64,000 nt of DNA from Pseudomonas sp. GOM7 (GCF_026723825.1 NZ_CP113519.1:620001-684000); one strand, 5' to 3'; shown: positions 36,825-47,139, counted from the first letter of the stretch. Made by a program: numbers and translations. The notes: generated by a model from the sequence alone, not told the origin.

Positions 36825-37391
36825 GAAGCGGCGCTCGTGGCCGGCGAACAGGTCGCGCAGATTGCCCCGGTGGCGCCAGACGATCAAGCCGGTCAGCACG
36901 CACATCGGCAGCAAGGCGGCCGGTTGTTGCCAGGCCAGCAGTGGCAGGGTCAGCGGGGTGGCGATCAGCGAGGCCAGGGAGCTGGTACGGGTCAGGCGGA
37001 AGACCACGGTCCAGGTCGTCAGCGCCAGCAGAGCGGCGGGCGGGTAGAGGCCGAGGAGCATGCCGGCGGCCGTCGCCACGCCCTTGCCGCCACGGAAGCG
37101 GAAGTACAATGGGTAAAGATGGCCGACGACTGCGGCCAGGCCGATCCAGGCCTGCTGTTGCAGGCTCAGGCCGAGCAGCTTGGCGATGAGGATGGGCAGC
37201 AGACCCTTGCACAGGTCGCCGACCAGCGTCATCACGGCGAGTTTCTTGCCGGCCAGGCGCAGCATGTTGGTGGCGCCAGGGTTGCCCGAGCCGCTGCCAC
37301 GCGGATCCGGCCTGCCGCTCAGGCGGCTGAGCAGGATGGCGAAGGACAGTGAGCCGAGCAGGTAGGCAAGGATTGCCAGAAGCCAGAACAT
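36822..37391 (-). CDS. plsY: Acyl-phosphate glycerol-3-phosphate acyltransferase
   Basis: 189 residues from ATG 37391, chosen because GGAATGG lies just upstream and the length equals that of P. aeruginosa PlsY; an ATG three codons earlier is too close to any ribosome-binding site. Five membrane segments and the three conserved loops are visible: GSGNPGATN near 35, a Lys/Gly-rich [12 protein letters not shown] near 100, and [11 protein letters not shown] near the C-terminus. It makes lysophosphatidic acid from acyl-phosphate in the inner membrane. Confidence 0.95.
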   Translation of the reverse strand: MFWLLAILAYLLGSLSFAILLSRLSGRPDPRGSGSGNPGATNMLRLAGKKLAVMTLVGDLCKGLLPILIAKLLGLSLQQQAWIGLAAVVGHLYPLYFRFRGGKGVATAAGMLLGLYPPAALLALTTWTVVFRLTRTSSLASLIATPLTLPLLAWQQPAALLPMCVLTGLIVWRHRGNLRDLFAGHERRF

Positions 37392-37465
37392 GGTGGCCAT
37401 TCCAGAGCTTGGGGTGGCCCGATTCTAACGAGGTGCGGCGCCCTTGTCGTGGCGCGGAGAGGGTG

Positions 37466-37822
37466 GTGGACAGAGTATTTATCGAAGGGCTGGAAGTCGA
37501 TACGGTAATCGGCGCCTACGACTGGGAGCGTGAGATTCGCCAGTGCCTGCGCCTGGATCTGCAGATGGCCTGGGACAACCGCCCGGCTGCTGCTGGCGAT
37601 GAGCTGGACAAGGCGCTCGACTATGCCAGCGTATCGGCGCGTATCCAGGCCTTTGCCGCCGAGGCGCAGTTCATCCTGGTGGAAACCTTCGCCGAGCGCC
37701 TGGTGCAGACGCTGATGGCCGAATTCGACATTCCCTGGATACGCCTGAAACTGACCAAGCCCGGCGCGGTGCCGGCTGCCCGTGGTGGTGTCGGTGTGGA
37801 GATCGAGCGCGGATGTCTCTGA
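37466..37822 (+). CDS. folB: Dihydroneopterin aldolase
   Basis: 118 residues from a GTG at 37466 (GGAGAGGG upstream), near the family length. RVFIEGLEVDTVIGAYDWEREIRQ at the start and LKLTKPGAVPAARGGVGVEIER at the end are diagnostic, with the catalytic Lys in KLTKP. It makes 6-hydroxymethyl-dihydropterin for folate. It overlaps folK by 10 bases, the next enzyme of the pathway. Confidence 0.94.
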   Translation: MDRVFIEGLEVDTVIGAYDWEREIRQCLRLDLQMAWDNRPAAAGDELDKALDYASVSARIQAFAAEAQFILVETFAERLVQTLMAEFDIPWIRLKLTKPGAVPAARGGVGVEIERGCL

Positions 37823-38346
37823 CGCGGATCTACCTGGGGCTCGGCAGCAACGTCCAGCGCGAGACCCACTTGAGCGCCGGGCTCGATGCGCTGGCTAGCT
37901 TTCTCCATGACCTGCAGTGCTCGCCGGTGTTCGAGAGCCACGCCGTGGGTATCAAGAGTGGCAACTTCTTCAATCTGGTGGTCACCGCCATGACCGATCT
38001 GCCGCTGGCGGAGCTGGATCGCCGGCTGAAGTTCATCGAGGCCGACAACGGCCGCTATGCGCCGGATCGCAAGGGCCTGCCACTGGATATCGACGTGCTG
38101 CTGTATGGCGAGCAGGTGGGTAACTTCAACGGCCTGGTGTTGCCGCGTGCGGAAATCCTCAAGAACGCCTTCGTGCTCTGGCCGCTGGCGCTGCTGGCGC
38201 CGCAGTTGCAGCATCCGCTCGATGGGCGCTCGTTCGCCGAACTCTGGGCTTCGGCGCAGATCGACCAGCAACTATGGCCGGCGGCCTTCCAGTGGCGCGG
38301 GGCCGAGCTGACGCCGGCAGAGTTGCTGCAGGCGCATTCGGTCTAG
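37813..38346 (+). CDS. folK: 2-amino-4-hydroxy-6-hydroxymethyldihydropteridine diphosphokinase
   Basis: 177 residues. IYLGLGSNVQRETHLSAGLDAL starts the HPPK fold; RKGLPLDIDVLLYGEQ carries the magnesium-binding DxD, and LPRAEILKNAFVLWPLALLAP is typical. It uses the FolB product and ATP. Its start lies inside the end of folB, so translation is coupled. Confidence 0.96.
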   Translation: MSLTRIYLGLGSNVQRETHLSAGLDALASFLHDLQCSPVFESHAVGIKSGNFFNLVVTAMTDLPLAELDRRLKFIEADNGRYAPDRKGLPLDIDVLLYGEQVGNFNGLVLPRAEILKNAFVLWPLALLAPQLQHPLDGRSFAELWASAQIDQQLWPAAFQWRGAELTPAELLQAHSV

Positions 38347-38366
38347 TTGGCTGCGGCCAGGCCTTT

Positions 38367-38424
38367 GTAGGGTGCGCCGCGCGCACCACGGTTACCAGTA
38401 GCGCGCACGGCCCCCGACACCCTG
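38367..38424. repeat. GTAGGGTGCGC repeat
   Basis: GTAGGGTGCGCCGCGCGCACC at the left and GACACCCTGTGG at the right form an imperfect inverted repeat between folK and cca. A related copy lies at 60447. Confidence 0.65.
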
Positions 38425-38429
38425 TGGTT

Positions 38430-38490
38430 GTCGCCCGGATGAAACCCAGGACTTGTGTCGGGTACTACCCCCGGATCTCATCCGGGCTAC
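38430..38490. repeat. REP-like GCCCGGATG repeat at the cca stop
   Basis: TCGCCCGGATGAAA faces CTCATCCGGGCTAC. The TAG stop of cca is the TAG of the right arm read on the minus strand. Confidence 0.75.
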
Positions 38491-39716
38491 GTTGTCTGCT
38501 GTTCCTTATGGGCCTTGATTGCATTCAGGCGCTCGCGGTTGAGGGCCTCGCCCAGCTCGGCACCCTTGAATCCCTTCTCCAGCAGCGGTTTGACCGGCAC
38601 TTGCCGTGCAGCCTCGGCGGCGCCCAGCAGGTAAGCAGCCTGCGGATAGTCGCGCTGCTCCAGCCCCTGGCGACCGCGCGCATCCATCTCGCAGGCGGCG
38701 ACGAATTCGGCGAAACGTTGCGGACGGCGGAACACGTCGAAACGTTGCAGCAGTTCCAATAGCGTCGAGGGGCGCAGTTCCAGTGCGCGATGGCCTTGAG
38801 TATGGAATTCACCCACCAGCGCGGCCATTTCGGCGCAGTCGCGGGGCACCTTGCAGCGTGCGTTGATCGCTTCGATCAGGCGCAGCCCCTTGTGTTCATG
38901 GGCGATATGTCGCGGCCACTCGACTTCTGGCGTCAGCCCCTTGCCCACGTCGTGCAGCAGGCTGGCCCAGCGTACGTTCAGCGGCTGCTGGTGTTCGGCG
39001 CATTGGCGTAGTACGGCAAGCACATGCACGCCGGTGTCGATCTCGGGATGGTGCGCCTCGGGCTGCGGGACGCCGAACAGGACGTCCACTTCTGGCAGCA
39101 AAGCGGCCAGGGCGCCGCAGTCGCGTAGTACCTGCACGAATACGTCCGGGCGTGGCTCCATGAGTGCGCGGGAGATTTCCTTCCAACTGCGCTCCGGCGT
39201 GAGATCGGCCAGTTCACCGGACTCGGCCAACTGGCGCATCAGCGCCTGGGTTTCCGGCGCCACGGCAAACCCCAGGGGCGCATAGCGGGCGGCGAAGCGG
39301 GCGACACGCAACACGCGCAGCGGATCCTCGGCAAAGGCAGGCGATACATGGCGCAGCAGACGCGCGGCAAGATCCTGCTGGCCGCCGTAGGGGTCGACAA
39401 GATTGCCCTGCTCGTCCTCGGCCATGGCGTTGACGGTGAGGTCGCGGCGGATCAGGTCTTCTTCCAGGGTGACTTCAGGGCTGGCATGGAAGGTGAAGCC
39501 GCCATAGCCGCGGCCACTCTTGCGCTCGGTGCGGGCCAGGGCATATTCCTCGCCCGTTTGCGGGTGTAGGAACACCGGAAAGTCGGCGCCTACCGGGCGG
39601 TAACCGAGCTCCAGCATCTGTTCGGCACTGGCGCCCACCACCACCCAGTCCACTTCGCTGATGGGGCGGCCGAGCAGGCGGTCGCGCACTGCGCCGCCGA
39701 CTTTGTAGATCTGCAT
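38487..39716 (-). CDS. cca: Multifunctional CCA-adding tRNA nucleotidyltransferase
   Basis: 409 residues. The class II nucleotidyltransferase head shows [25 protein letters not shown] (DxD) and [10 protein letters not shown]. The HD domain gives phosphohydrolase activity ([18 protein letters not shown]). It repairs or adds the 3' CCA of tRNAs. The stop codon sits in a REP-like repeat. Confidence 0.96.
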   Translation of the reverse strand: MQIYKVGGAVRDRLLGRPISEVDWVVVGASAEQMLELGYRPVGADFPVFLHPQTGEEYALARTERKSGRGYGGFTFHASPEVTLEEDLIRRDLTVNAMAEDEQGNLVDPYGGQQDLAARLLRHVSPAFAEDPLRVLRVARFAARYAPLGFAVAPETQALMRQLAESGELADLTPERSWKEISRALMEPRPDVFVQVLRDCGALAALLPEVDVLFGVPQPEAHHPEIDTGVHVLAVLRQCAEHQQPLNVRWASLLHDVGKGLTPEVEWPRHIAHEHKGLRLIEAINARCKVPRDCAEMAALVGEFHTQGHRALELRPSTLLELLQRFDVFRRPQRFAEFVAACEMDARGRQGLEQRDYPQAAYLLGAAEAARQVPVKPLLEKGFKGAELGEALNRERLNAIKAHKEQQTT

Positions 39717-39765
39717 GGGTATCCTCCGTCGAGTGTGGAGGATAACGGCTGCTCGTGCAGGCGCG

Positions 39766-39825
39766 GTAGCGTGGATGCACTTCGGGGGGCAGCAGGGGCA
39801 AGATCCCGGATTGCAGCCGGGCTAC
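39766..39825. repeat. REP-like repeat at the lipoprotein stop
   Basis: GTAGCGTGGATGCA at the left and ATTGCAGCCGGGCTAC at the right form diverged arms of the same family as 20469. The TAG stop of the lipoprotein gene lies in the right arm. Confidence 0.65.
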
Positions 39826-40328
39826 GGTGTGGCCTTGGGGAGCTGTTCGGTCAGCACGTGCACGGCGCGTTCCAGCAGCTCGGCGCTATCGCGAGCCGGG
39901 CTCAGGCCTGTGCTGATCAGGCCTTCCCAGAGGGTGACGTCGTTCAGGTCGGTAATGCGTAGGCGCAGCGTGCCGGTTTCGTCGCGCAGCCGGTGGATGG
40001 CCTGGTAGGGGCCGAGGCTGCCGGCTGCATCGACCTTGAAGGTCAGCGGTTTGTCCTGCACGGCGAGCCAGTAATAGACGCGCGTTTGCGGCGGCTGGCT
40101 CTCGTGGTAACCGCGGGCGGACAAGCCCTGGCGCAGCAACTGGGGCAGTTGCGCGTAGCGCTCGGGAAAGGGTGGCGTGTCTGCCAGGCTGCTCTGTGGG
40201 TCGACCAGTTGAAAGCTGTGTCGGCCCTGCAAGGCATCGTCGGCTGGCGTGATGATGCGCGCATGGGGGATGGGGCTGGCGCAGGTGGCGAGCCCCAGAC
40301 ACAGCAGGATTACCAGGAACAGACGCAT
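39822..40328 (-). CDS. Putative lipoprotein of unknown function
   Basis: 168 residues from ATG 40328 with a signal peptide ending in the lipobox LATC (Cys about 17). The mature part (RHSFQLVDPQSSLADTPPFPERYAQL, TRVYYWLAVQDKP, AVHVLTEQLPKATP) looks like the DUF4136-type lipoproteins, with no catalytic motif. Longer open sequence upstream is not supported. It lies between cca and the ycgB-yeaH-prkA cluster, the same place as in PAO1 as I recall it. It is probably anchored in the outer membrane. I do not know its function. Confidence 0.75.
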   Translation of the reverse strand: MRLFLVILLCLGLATCASPIPHARIITPADDALQGRHSFQLVDPQSSLADTPPFPERYAQLPQLLRQGLSARGYHESQPPQTRVYYWLAVQDKPLTFKVDAAGSLGPYQAIHRLRDETGTLRLRITDLNDVTLWEGLISTGLSPARDSAELLERAVHVLTEQLPKATP

Positions 40329-40390
40329 GCAGGCAGCCTCGCGAAATATGCCTGTCATGCTGCTGGGCGCCAGCATCGAGCGACAACCGA

Positions 40391-41956
40391 TCAAATGGGT
40401 GGAATGACCAGATCCAGGCGCGGGTATTCGCCTTCTCCTTCCGCGGTGTTACGTGGCGGTACATGCTGTGTGGTGATCAGTTGGTCGCCCTGCAGGGTTT
40501 CCAGATGAATGTCGAAGCCCCAGAGGCGGTGCAGGTGCTTGAGCACTTCGCCAGTGGATTCGCCCAGGGGTTTGCGGTCGTGCTGCTGGTGGCGCAGGGT
40601 CAGCGAGCGGTCGCCACGGCGGTCGACGTTCCAGATCTGGATATTGGGCTCGCGGTTGCCCAGGTTGTACTGGGCAGCGAGCAGTTCGCGAATGGTGCGG
40701 TAGCCGGATTCGTCATGGATGGCCGGCACCAGCAGTTCATCCTTCTGGTCGTCGTCGAGAATGCCGAACAGCTTGAAGTCGCGGATCACCTTGGGCGAGA
40801 GGAACTGCAGGATGAAACTCTCGTCCTTGAAGCTGGTCATGGCGAACTTGAGGGTGGTCAGCCAGTCGCTGCCGGCGATGTCCGGGAACCAGCGCTTGTC
40901 CTCCTCGGTGGGAGCTTCGCAGATGCGGCGGATGTCGCGGTACATGGCGAAACCCAGGGCATAGGGGTTGATGCCGCTGTAGTAGGGGCTGTCGAAGGAC
41001 GGCTGATAGACCACGCTGGTGTGCGACTGCAGGAACTCCATCATAAAGCCGTCGGTGACCAGGCCTTCGTCGTACAGGTCGTTCATCAGGGTGTAGTGCC
41101 AGAAGGTGGCCCAGCCTTCGTTCATCACCTGGGTCTGGCGCTGCGGGTAGAAGTACTGGGCGATCTTGCGCACGATGCGGATCACCTCGCGCTGCCAGGG
41201 CTCCAGCAGGGGCGCGTGTTTTTCCAGGAAGTAGAGGATGTTCTCCTGCGGTTCGGCCGGGAAGCGCTTGCTGTCCTTCTCGCCGCCCTTGCCTGCCCCC
41301 TTGGGAATGGTGCGCCAGAGGTCGTTGATCTGCTTCTGCAGGTGTTCCTCTCGATCCTTCTGGCGGCGGCGCTCCTCTTCGGCGGAGATTGGATAAGGCC
41401 GCTTGTAGCGGTCGACACCGTAGTTCATCAGGGCATGGCAGGAGTCGAGCAGCTCTTCTACGGCATCGATACCGTAACGCTCCTCGCACTGCATGATGTA
41501 CTGCTTGGCGAATACTAGGTAATCGATGATCGAGCTGGCATCGGTCCAGGTGCGGAACAGGTAGTTGCCCTTGAAGAAGCTATTGTGGCCGTAGCAGGCA
41601 TGGGCGATCACCAGCGCCTGCATGCAGATGGTGTTTTCCTCCATCAGGTAGGCGATGCACGGGTCGGAGTTGATCACGATCTCGTAGGCCAGGCCCATCT
41701 GGCCGCGCTTGTAGCCCTTTTCGGTGGCGAGGAAGTGCTTGCCGTATGACCAGTGGTGGTAGCCCAGCGGCATGCCCACCGAGGCGTAGGCGTCCATCAT
41801 CTGCTCGGCAGTGATCACCTCGATCTGGTTGGGGTAGGTGTCCAGCGCATAGCGCTCGGCGATGCGGGCGATCTCACGGTCGTAGGTGCGGATCAGCTCG
41901 AAGGTCCATTCCGAACCGGTGGAGATCGGCTGGCGTTTCTTCTCGGCAGGACTCAT
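40391..41956 (-). CDS. ycgB: SpoVR family protein YcgB
   Basis: 521 residues, full length for SpoVR/YcgB. Typical sequences are YPNQIEVITAEQMMDAY, YGHNSFFKGNYLFRTW, QVMNEGWATFWHYTLMN and GINPYALGFAMYRDIRR. The function is unclear; it is linked to stationary phase and stress. It is the last gene of the cluster prkA-yeaH-ycgB on the minus strand, 9 bases after yeaH. Confidence 0.95.
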   Translation of the reverse strand: MSPAEKKRQPISTGSEWTFELIRTYDREIARIAERYALDTYPNQIEVITAEQMMDAYASVGMPLGYHHWSYGKHFLATEKGYKRGQMGLAYEIVINSDPCIAYLMEENTICMQALVIAHACYGHNSFFKGNYLFRTWTDASSIIDYLVFAKQYIMQCEERYGIDAVEELLDSCHALMNYGVDRYKRPYPISAEEERRRQKDREEHLQKQINDLWRTIPKGAGKGGEKDSKRFPAEPQENILYFLEKHAPLLEPWQREVIRIVRKIAQYFYPQRQTQVMNEGWATFWHYTLMNDLYDEGLVTDGFMMEFLQSHTSVVYQPSFDSPYYSGINPYALGFAMYRDIRRICEAPTEEDKRWFPDIAGSDWLTTLKFAMTSFKDESFILQFLSPKVIRDFKLFGILDDDQKDELLVPAIHDESGYRTIRELLAAQYNLGNREPNIQIWNVDRRGDRSLTLRHQQHDRKPLGESTGEVLKHLHRLWGFDIHLETLQGDQLITTQHVPPRNTAEGEGEYPRLDLVIPPI

Positions 41957-41965
41957 GGCAACTCC

Positions 41966-43237
41966 TCAACTTACCAGGCGACGCTGGAACAGCTCGCGGA
42001 ACACCGGGTAGATGTCCGCCGCCGACACCAGTTGTTGCTGGGCGAAGCTGTCGGCGAAGGCTTCGGCCACCTGCTCGTACTCGAACCACAGCGCCTGGTG
42101 CTCGCGTGGGGTGATTTCGACGTAGGTGAAGTACTGCACGAAGGGCATGATCTGGTTGACCAGGATGTCGCGGCAGACCGGTGAATCATCGTTCCAGTTG
42201 TCGCCATCGGAGGCCTGGGCAGCGTAGATGTTCCATTCGTTGATCGGGTAGCGCTCGGCCATGATCTCCTGCATCAGCTTGAGTGCGCTGGAGACGATGG
42301 TGCCGCCGGTTTCGCGGGAGTAGAAGAATTCTTCCTCGTCCACTTCCTTGGCACTGGTGTGGTGGCGGATGAAGACCACGTCGATCTTGTCGTAATTGCG
42401 CTTGAGGAACAGGTACAGCAGGATGAAGAAGCGCTTGGCCACGTCCTTGGTGGCCTGGGTCATGGAGCCGGAGACGTCCATCAGGCAGAACATCACCGCC
42501 TTGGAGCTGGGGTTGGGCTGCTTGGTCAGCAGGTTGTACTTGAGGTCGAAGGTATCGAGGAAGGGCACGCGGTGGATGCGTGCACTGAGGCGTTCGATTT
42601 CCTCCTGAATGGCCTGGATATCACCGAAGTTGTCTGGCTCTTCCCGTCGCAGGCGTTCCAACTCGGCCTTGGCTTCACGCAGTTTGGCGCGGCTGGAGCC
42701 AGACAGCGCGATGCGCCGGGCATGGGCCGAACGCAGGGTACGGATGATATTGATGCGCGAGGGGTTGCCTTCGCTGCTGATGCCGGCGCGTACCGTCTTG
42801 AAGGTGTCGGCGCCGGTGAGGTGACGCTTGACCAGATTGGGCAGCTCCAGATCCTCGAACATGAAGTCGAGAAATTCCTCCTGGGTGATCTGGAAGACGA
42901 ACTCGTCCATGCCTTCGCCGGAATTGCTTGCCTTGCCACTGCCGCGTCCGCCACCACCGCCTTGCGGACGTGGGATGCGTTCACCAGTGGTGAACTCCTT
43001 GTTGCCGGGATGGACGATGGTCTGCTTGCCGCCACGGCCATGGTGCAGCACCGGCTCGTCGATATCGCGGCCGGGAATGCTGATCTGTTCGCCGTGCTCC
43101 ATGTCGGTGATGGAGCGCCGGCTGACGGCTTCCTCCACTGCCTTCTTGATGTGCTCACGGTAACGCCGCAGGAAGCGCTGGCGGTTCACCGTGCTCTTGT
43201 TCTTGCCATTCAGGCGCCGGTCGATCACATAACTCAT
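41966..43237 (-). CDS. yeaH: DUF444 family protein YeaH
   Basis: 423 residues. The basic N-terminus [33 protein letters not shown] and a glycine-rich stretch ([14 protein letters not shown]) precede a von Willebrand A-like domain with the metal-site motif [12 protein letters not shown] near 245 and [14 protein letters not shown]. It acts with the PrkA/YeaG kinase in stress signalling. It lies between prkA and ycgB. Confidence 0.95.
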   Translation of the reverse strand: MSYVIDRRLNGKNKSTVNRQRFLRRYREHIKKAVEEAVSRRSITDMEHGEQISIPGRDIDEPVLHHGRGGKQTIVHPGNKEFTTGERIPRPQGGGGGRGSGKASNSGEGMDEFVFQITQEEFLDFMFEDLELPNLVKRHLTGADTFKTVRAGISSEGNPSRINIIRTLRSAHARRIALSGSSRAKLREAKAELERLRREEPDNFGDIQAIQEEIERLSARIHRVPFLDTFDLKYNLLTKQPNPSSKAVMFCLMDVSGSMTQATKDVAKRFFILLYLFLKRNYDKIDVVFIRHHTSAKEVDEEEFFYSRETGGTIVSSALKLMQEIMAERYPINEWNIYAAQASDGDNWNDDSPVCRDILVNQIMPFVQYFTYVEITPREHQALWFEYEQVAEAFADSFAQQQLVSAADIYPVFRELFQRRLVS

Positions 43238-43250
43238 AGCCCCTCCGGGG

Positions 43251-43346
43251 CAGCTTCAAGCCACAAGCCACAAGCTGCAAATGAGCGGCGGAGTTGTGTG
43301 CCCCTGCTCTTTCTTGCAGCTTGCCGCTTGCAGCTCGTGGCTGCTG
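43251..43346. repeat. GCTTG-type inverted repeat between prkA and yeaH
   Basis: CAGCTTCAAGCCACAAGCCACAAGCTGC faces GCAGCTTGCCGCTTGCAGCTCG around about 40 bases. It can form a large hairpin in the prkA-yeaH message. Confidence 0.7.
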
Positions 43347-45269
43347 TCACTGCGATTTACGTACCCGCAGGTACCACTCGGACAGCAGGCGTACCTGCTT
43401 CTCGGTGTAGCCGCGCTCGACCATGCGTTTGACGAAGTCGTTGTGCTTCTGTTGCTCCTCTTTGCTGCCCTTGGCGTTGAAACTGATGACCGGGAGCAGA
43501 TCCTCGGTGTTGGAGAACATTTTCTTCTCGATCACCACGCGCAGCTTCTCGTAGCTGAGCCAGGTGGGGTTCTTGCCGTTGTTGTTGGCGCGGGCGCGCA
43601 GGACGAAGTTGACGATCTCGTTGCGGAAGTCCTTCGGGTTGCTGATGCCGGCCGGCTTCTCGATCTTCTCCAGCTCCTCGTTGAGGGCCACGCGGTTGAG
43701 GATTTCGCCGGTTTCCGGGTCGCGGTACTCCTGATCCTGAATCCAGAAGTCGGCGTACAGCACGTAGCGGTCGAAGATGTTCTGCCCATACTCGCTGTAG
43801 GACTCCAGGTAGGCGGTCTGGATTTCCTTGCCGATGAATTCGATGTAGCGCGGCGCCAGGTATTCCTTGATGTAGCGCAGGTAGCGCTCGCGCACTTCGG
43901 CGGGGAACTGTTCCTGCTCGATCTGCTGCTCCAGCACGTAGAGCAGGTGCACCGGGTTGGCGGCCACTTCGTGCGGGTCGAAGTTGAACACCTTGGACAG
44001 GATCTTGAAGGCGAAACGGGTGGACAGGCCATTCATGCCTTCGTCGACGCCAGCGCTGTCGCGGTACTCCTGGATCGACTTGGCTTTCGGGTCGGTATCC
44101 TTGAGGTTCTCGCCGTCGTAGACGCGCATCTTCGAGTAGATATTGGAGTTCTCCGGCTCCTTGAGGCGGCTCAGCACGCTGAACTGGGCGAGCATCTTCA
44201 GGGTGTCCGGCGCGCAGTGCGCCTTGGCCAGCGAGCTGTTGATCAGCAGCTTGTCGTAGATGCGGATTTCATCGGTGACGCGCAGGCAGTAGGGCACCTT
44301 GACGATGTAGATGCGGTCGATGAAGGCTTCGTTGTTCTTGTTGTTGCGGAAGCTGTGCCATTCCGATTCGTTGGAGTGAGCCAGCAGGATGCCGCTGTAG
44401 GGAATGGCGCCGAGGCCTTCGGTGCTGTTGTAGTTGCCCTCCTGGGTGGCGGTCAGCAGCGGGTGCAGCACCTTGATCGGCGCCTTGAACATCTCGACGA
44501 ACTCCATCAGGCCCTGGTTGGCCCGGCACAGCGCGCCCGAGTAGCTGTAGGCGTCGGCGTCGTTCTGCGGGAATTCCTCCAGCTTGCGGATATCCACCTT
44601 GCCCACCAGGGCGGAGATGTCCTGGTTGTTCTCGTCGCCCGGCTCGGTCTTGGCCACGGCGATCTGGTTGAGAATCGAGGGGTAGAGCTTGACCACGCGG
44701 AATTGGCTGATGTCGCCGCCGAACTCTTGCAGGCGCTTGGTGGCCCAGGGCGACATGATGGAGTTGAGGTAGCGGCGCGGGATGCCGTAGTCCTCCTCGA
44801 GGATGGCGCCATCCTCGGCGGCATTGAACAGCCCCAGCGGCGACTCGAATACCGGCGAGCCCTTGATGGCGTAGAAGGGCACCTTCTCCATCAGTTGCTT
44901 GAGCTTTTCCGCCAGCGAGGATTTACCGCCGCCCACCGGGCCCAGCAGGTAGAGGATCTGTTTCTTCTCCTCCAGGCCCTGCGCCGCATGGCGGAAGTAG
45001 GAGACGATCTGGTCGATGCACTCTTCCATGCCATGGAAGTCGGCGAACGCCGGGTACCGGCGGATCACCTTGTTGGAGAAGATGCGCGACAGGCGTGGGT
45101 CGCTGGAGGTATCCAGCAGTTCCGGTTCGCCAATGGCCATCAGCAGACGTTCGGCTGCAGAGGCATAGGCGCTACGGTCCTGCTTGCACAGTTCGAGGTA
45201 CTCCTGCAGCGAGTACTCCTCCTGGCGGGTCGCCTCGAAACGTTGTTGGAAGTGACTGAAAATGCTCAT
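43347..45269 (-). CDS. prkA: PrkA/YeaG serine protein kinase
   Basis: 640 residues, the family length. The AAA-type N-terminal part has a P-loop LLGPVGGGKSSLAEKL near 103 and SIMSPWATKRLQEFGGD. The C-terminal kinase-like region follows (GMNGLSTRFAFKILSKVFN, DFVKRMVERGYTEKQVRLL). In enterics YeaG-YeaH respond to nitrogen starvation and stress. It is the first gene of the three-gene cluster. Upstream is a 289-base spacer with a perfect palindrome at 45379. Confidence 0.96.
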   Translation of the reverse strand: MSIFSHFQQRFEATRQEEYSLQEYLELCKQDRSAYASAAERLLMAIGEPELLDTSSDPRLSRIFSNKVIRRYPAFADFHGMEECIDQIVSYFRHAAQGLEEKKQILYLLGPVGGGKSSLAEKLKQLMEKVPFYAIKGSPVFESPLGLFNAAEDGAILEEDYGIPRRYLNSIMSPWATKRLQEFGGDISQFRVVKLYPSILNQIAVAKTEPGDENNQDISALVGKVDIRKLEEFPQNDADAYSYSGALCRANQGLMEFVEMFKAPIKVLHPLLTATQEGNYNSTEGLGAIPYSGILLAHSNESEWHSFRNNKNNEAFIDRIYIVKVPYCLRVTDEIRIYDKLLINSSLAKAHCAPDTLKMLAQFSVLSRLKEPENSNIYSKMRVYDGENLKDTDPKAKSIQEYRDSAGVDEGMNGLSTRFAFKILSKVFNFDPHEVAANPVHLLYVLEQQIEQEQFPAEVRERYLRYIKEYLAPRYIEFIGKEIQTAYLESYSEYGQNIFDRYVLYADFWIQDQEYRDPETGEILNRVALNEELEKIEKPAGISNPKDFRNEIVNFVLRARANNNGKNPTWLSYEKLRVVIEKKMFSNTEDLLPVISFNAKGSKEEQQKHNDFVKRMVERGYTEKQVRLLSEWYLRVRKSQ

Positions 45270-45284
45270 GACTTCACCTCGCTC

Positions 45285-45305
45285 GATGCTGGATGCTGGA
45301 TGCTG
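45285..45305. repeat. GATGCTG triple tandem repeat
   Basis: Three exact copies of GATGCTG lie just upstream of the prkA ribosome-binding region. No function is evident. Confidence 0.6.
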
Positions 45306-45378
45306 GGCGTGGGTCGTCGGGCGAGTAGGTGCTGGGAGGCTCCGGCCGGAGAGCGCCGGGGATCAATCCCCCAAATCC

Positions 45379-45390
45379 TAACGATCGTTA
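45379..45390. promoter_or_regulatory. Perfect palindrome upstream of prkA
   Basis: TAACGATCGTTA is a 12-base perfect palindrome 110 bases before the prkA start, in a gene-free spacer. It may be an operator; no family can be assigned. Confidence 0.35.
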
Positions 45391-45558
45391 CCGATGGCCC
45401 TGTGCCGGTTGGCCGGCTCTATCTTGCTATGGATGGCCTGAGTAAGAGAATAGTTCTTTCTGGCGGGGGTCAAGGAGCGCGCAACGATAAGTGGGTGTTG
45501 CCGTCTGTCGGAAGAGGGCTGCAGGCCAGCGGTAGCGCGGCCTGCGGCTCACGAAAAA

Positions 45559-45888
45559 TTATTCTTCGGCGCTCTGTGCAGTCTCATCCGGATAGGTGGC
45601 GCGCCATAGCTCGAAACCGCCGTCGAGGCTGTAGACGTCGGCAAAGCCCTGGCCCACCAGATAGGCAGCAGCGCTCTGGCTGGAGTTGCCGTGGTAACAG
45701 GCCACGATCAGCGGGGCGTCGAGATCGGCCTGGGTAATGAAGTCATGCAGGGAGTGGTTGTCCAGATGACGGGAGCCGACGATATGACCGTTGGCGAAAC
45801 TCTGTGGGTCGCGGATATCGACAACGACGGCACCTTGTTCACGTAGTGCCTGGGCCTGTTGCGGGGAAATACGCTTGAATTCGCTCAT
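45559..45888 (-). CDS. glpE: Thiosulfate sulfurtransferase GlpE
   Basis: 109 residues, a single rhodanese domain as in E. coli GlpE (108). [23 protein letters not shown] and the active-site loop [12 protein letters not shown] with the catalytic Cys are clear. It transfers sulfane sulphur from thiosulfate to cyanide or thioredoxin. It lies 23 bases after apaH on the minus strand. Confidence 0.94.
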   Translation of the reverse strand: MSEFKRISPQQAQALREQGAVVVDIRDPQSFANGHIVGSRHLDNHSLHDFITQADLDAPLIVACYHGNSSQSAAAYLVGQGFADVYSLDGGFELWRATYPDETAQSAEE

Positions 45889-45911
45889 GGTTGGGCCTTC
45901 GGGTTGAGGTG

Positions 45912-46730
45912 CTAAGCCTGTGGGCAGGTGCAGCGATGCAGCTCGCCAGTGTCGACATCGAGCAGGGTCATGGCGCCGCCCCATACGCAGCCGGTGTCCA
46001 GTGCGTACAGGCCAGGTTCCTGGCATTTGCCCTCCAGGGCCGCCCAATGACCGAAGATGATCTTTTCGCCGCGCATCTTGCGCTGTGGGTGGCTGAACCA
46101 GGGGGCGAAGCCGACCGGCGCACTGCCGATGCCTTCCTTGCTCTTGAGGTCGAGGGTACCGTCCGCGCTGCAGAAACGCATGCGGGTGAAGTAGTTGGTG
46201 ATCACGCGCAGGCGCGTCACACCGTGCAACTCCTTGCTCCACTTGGCCGGCTCGTTGCCATACATGCCATCGAGAAACAGCGGCAGGCGAGCATCGTCGC
46301 GCAGAACCTCCTCGACCTCGGCGGCGCGACGCAAGGCCTTGCTCAGCGTCCACTGCGGCGGAATGCCGGCATGCACCAGGGTGACCTTGCGCTCGGCATC
46401 GTGATGCACCAGCTTCTGCAGGCGCAGCCAGTCGAGCAGGTCGGCGCGATCCGGGGCGTCGAGAATTTCCTGCAGGGTGTCGCCCTTCTTCATGCGCTCG
46501 ATATTGTGCGCCACGGCCAGCAGGTGCAGGTCGTGATTGCCCAGCACGCAGGTCACCGCATGGCGGATGGAATAGAGGAAACGCAGGGTTTCCAGCGATT
46601 GCGGGCCACGGTTGACCAGATCGCCCACCAGCCACAGCCGGTCGTGCGTCGGGTCGAAAGACACCTGCTCGAGCAGGCACTGGAGTGGCTTCAGGCAGCC
46701 CTGCAGGTCGCCGACGGCATACACCGCCAT
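45912..46730 (-). CDS. apaH: Diadenosine tetraphosphatase
   Basis: 272 residues. The calcineurin-like phosphatase motifs are complete: [38 protein letters not shown] and later VHAGIPPQW and FGHWAALEG. It hydrolyses Ap4A to ADP, which also affects RNA capping and stress tolerance. The start overlaps the apaG stop (TGATG). Confidence 0.97.
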   Translation of the reverse strand: MAVYAVGDLQGCLKPLQCLLEQVSFDPTHDRLWLVGDLVNRGPQSLETLRFLYSIRHAVTCVLGNHDLHLLAVAHNIERMKKGDTLQEILDAPDRADLLDWLRLQKLVHHDAERKVTLVHAGIPPQWTLSKALRRAAEVEEVLRDDARLPLFLDGMYGNEPAKWSKELHGVTRLRVITNYFTRMRFCSADGTLDLKSKEGIGSAPVGFAPWFSHPQRKMRGEKIIFGHWAALEGKCQEPGLYALDTGCVWGGAMTLLDVDTGELHRCTCPQA

Positions 46731-47110
46731 CAGTGCAACGCCCCGGGTACTGCCAGGCGGAAGGGGGCAATGGGCGCATCGAAGCGCTCGCCGTCCTCGG
46801 CGAGCATCTGGTAACTGCCCTGCATGGTGCCGACCTGGGTGGTCATCACCGTGCCGCTGCTGTAGGTGTGACTGGCGCCTGGCTCGATATGCGGTTGCTG
46901 GCCGACCACGCCAGCGCCACGAACCTCCTGCACACGGCCATCGCCGTCGGTGATGATCCAGTGCCGCGACAGCAGTTGGGCGGCCAGCTCACCCTGGTTG
47001 ACGATGGTGATGGTGTAGGAGAAGGCGTAACGGTTCTGCTCCGGCTGCGATTGCGCAGCCAGGTATTCGGTGGTGACGCTGACGTCGATCTGATAACGAG
47101 GGTCGGACAT
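46730..47110 (-). CDS. apaG: ApaG (CorD) protein
   Basis: 126 residues, the family length. It is a fibronectin III-like fold with [24 protein letters not shown] and the conserved GXGXXG-type stretch [11 protein letters not shown]. The function is unsettled; it occurs with apaH and rsmA. It lies 29 bases after rsmA. Confidence 0.96.
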   Translation of the reverse strand: MSDPRYQIDVSVTTEYLAAQSQPEQNRYAFSYTITIVNQGELAAQLLSRHWIITDGDGRVQEVRGAGVVGQQPHIEPGASHTYSSGTVMTTQVGTMQGSYQMLAEDGERFDAPIAPFRLAVPGALH

Positions 47111-47139
47111 GCAGGAAACTCTTCGAGCCTGTTGGCAGT

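Noticed and set aside
38367..38490. Possible CRISPR or tandem array from clustered repeats between folK and cca
   Set aside because: Two different inverted-repeat families side by side, with no regular spacer and no cas genes in the window.
43281..45737. An 818-codon open frame on the plus strand opposite prkA
   Set aside because: Shadow of prkA and the spacer; composition typical of an antisense frame.
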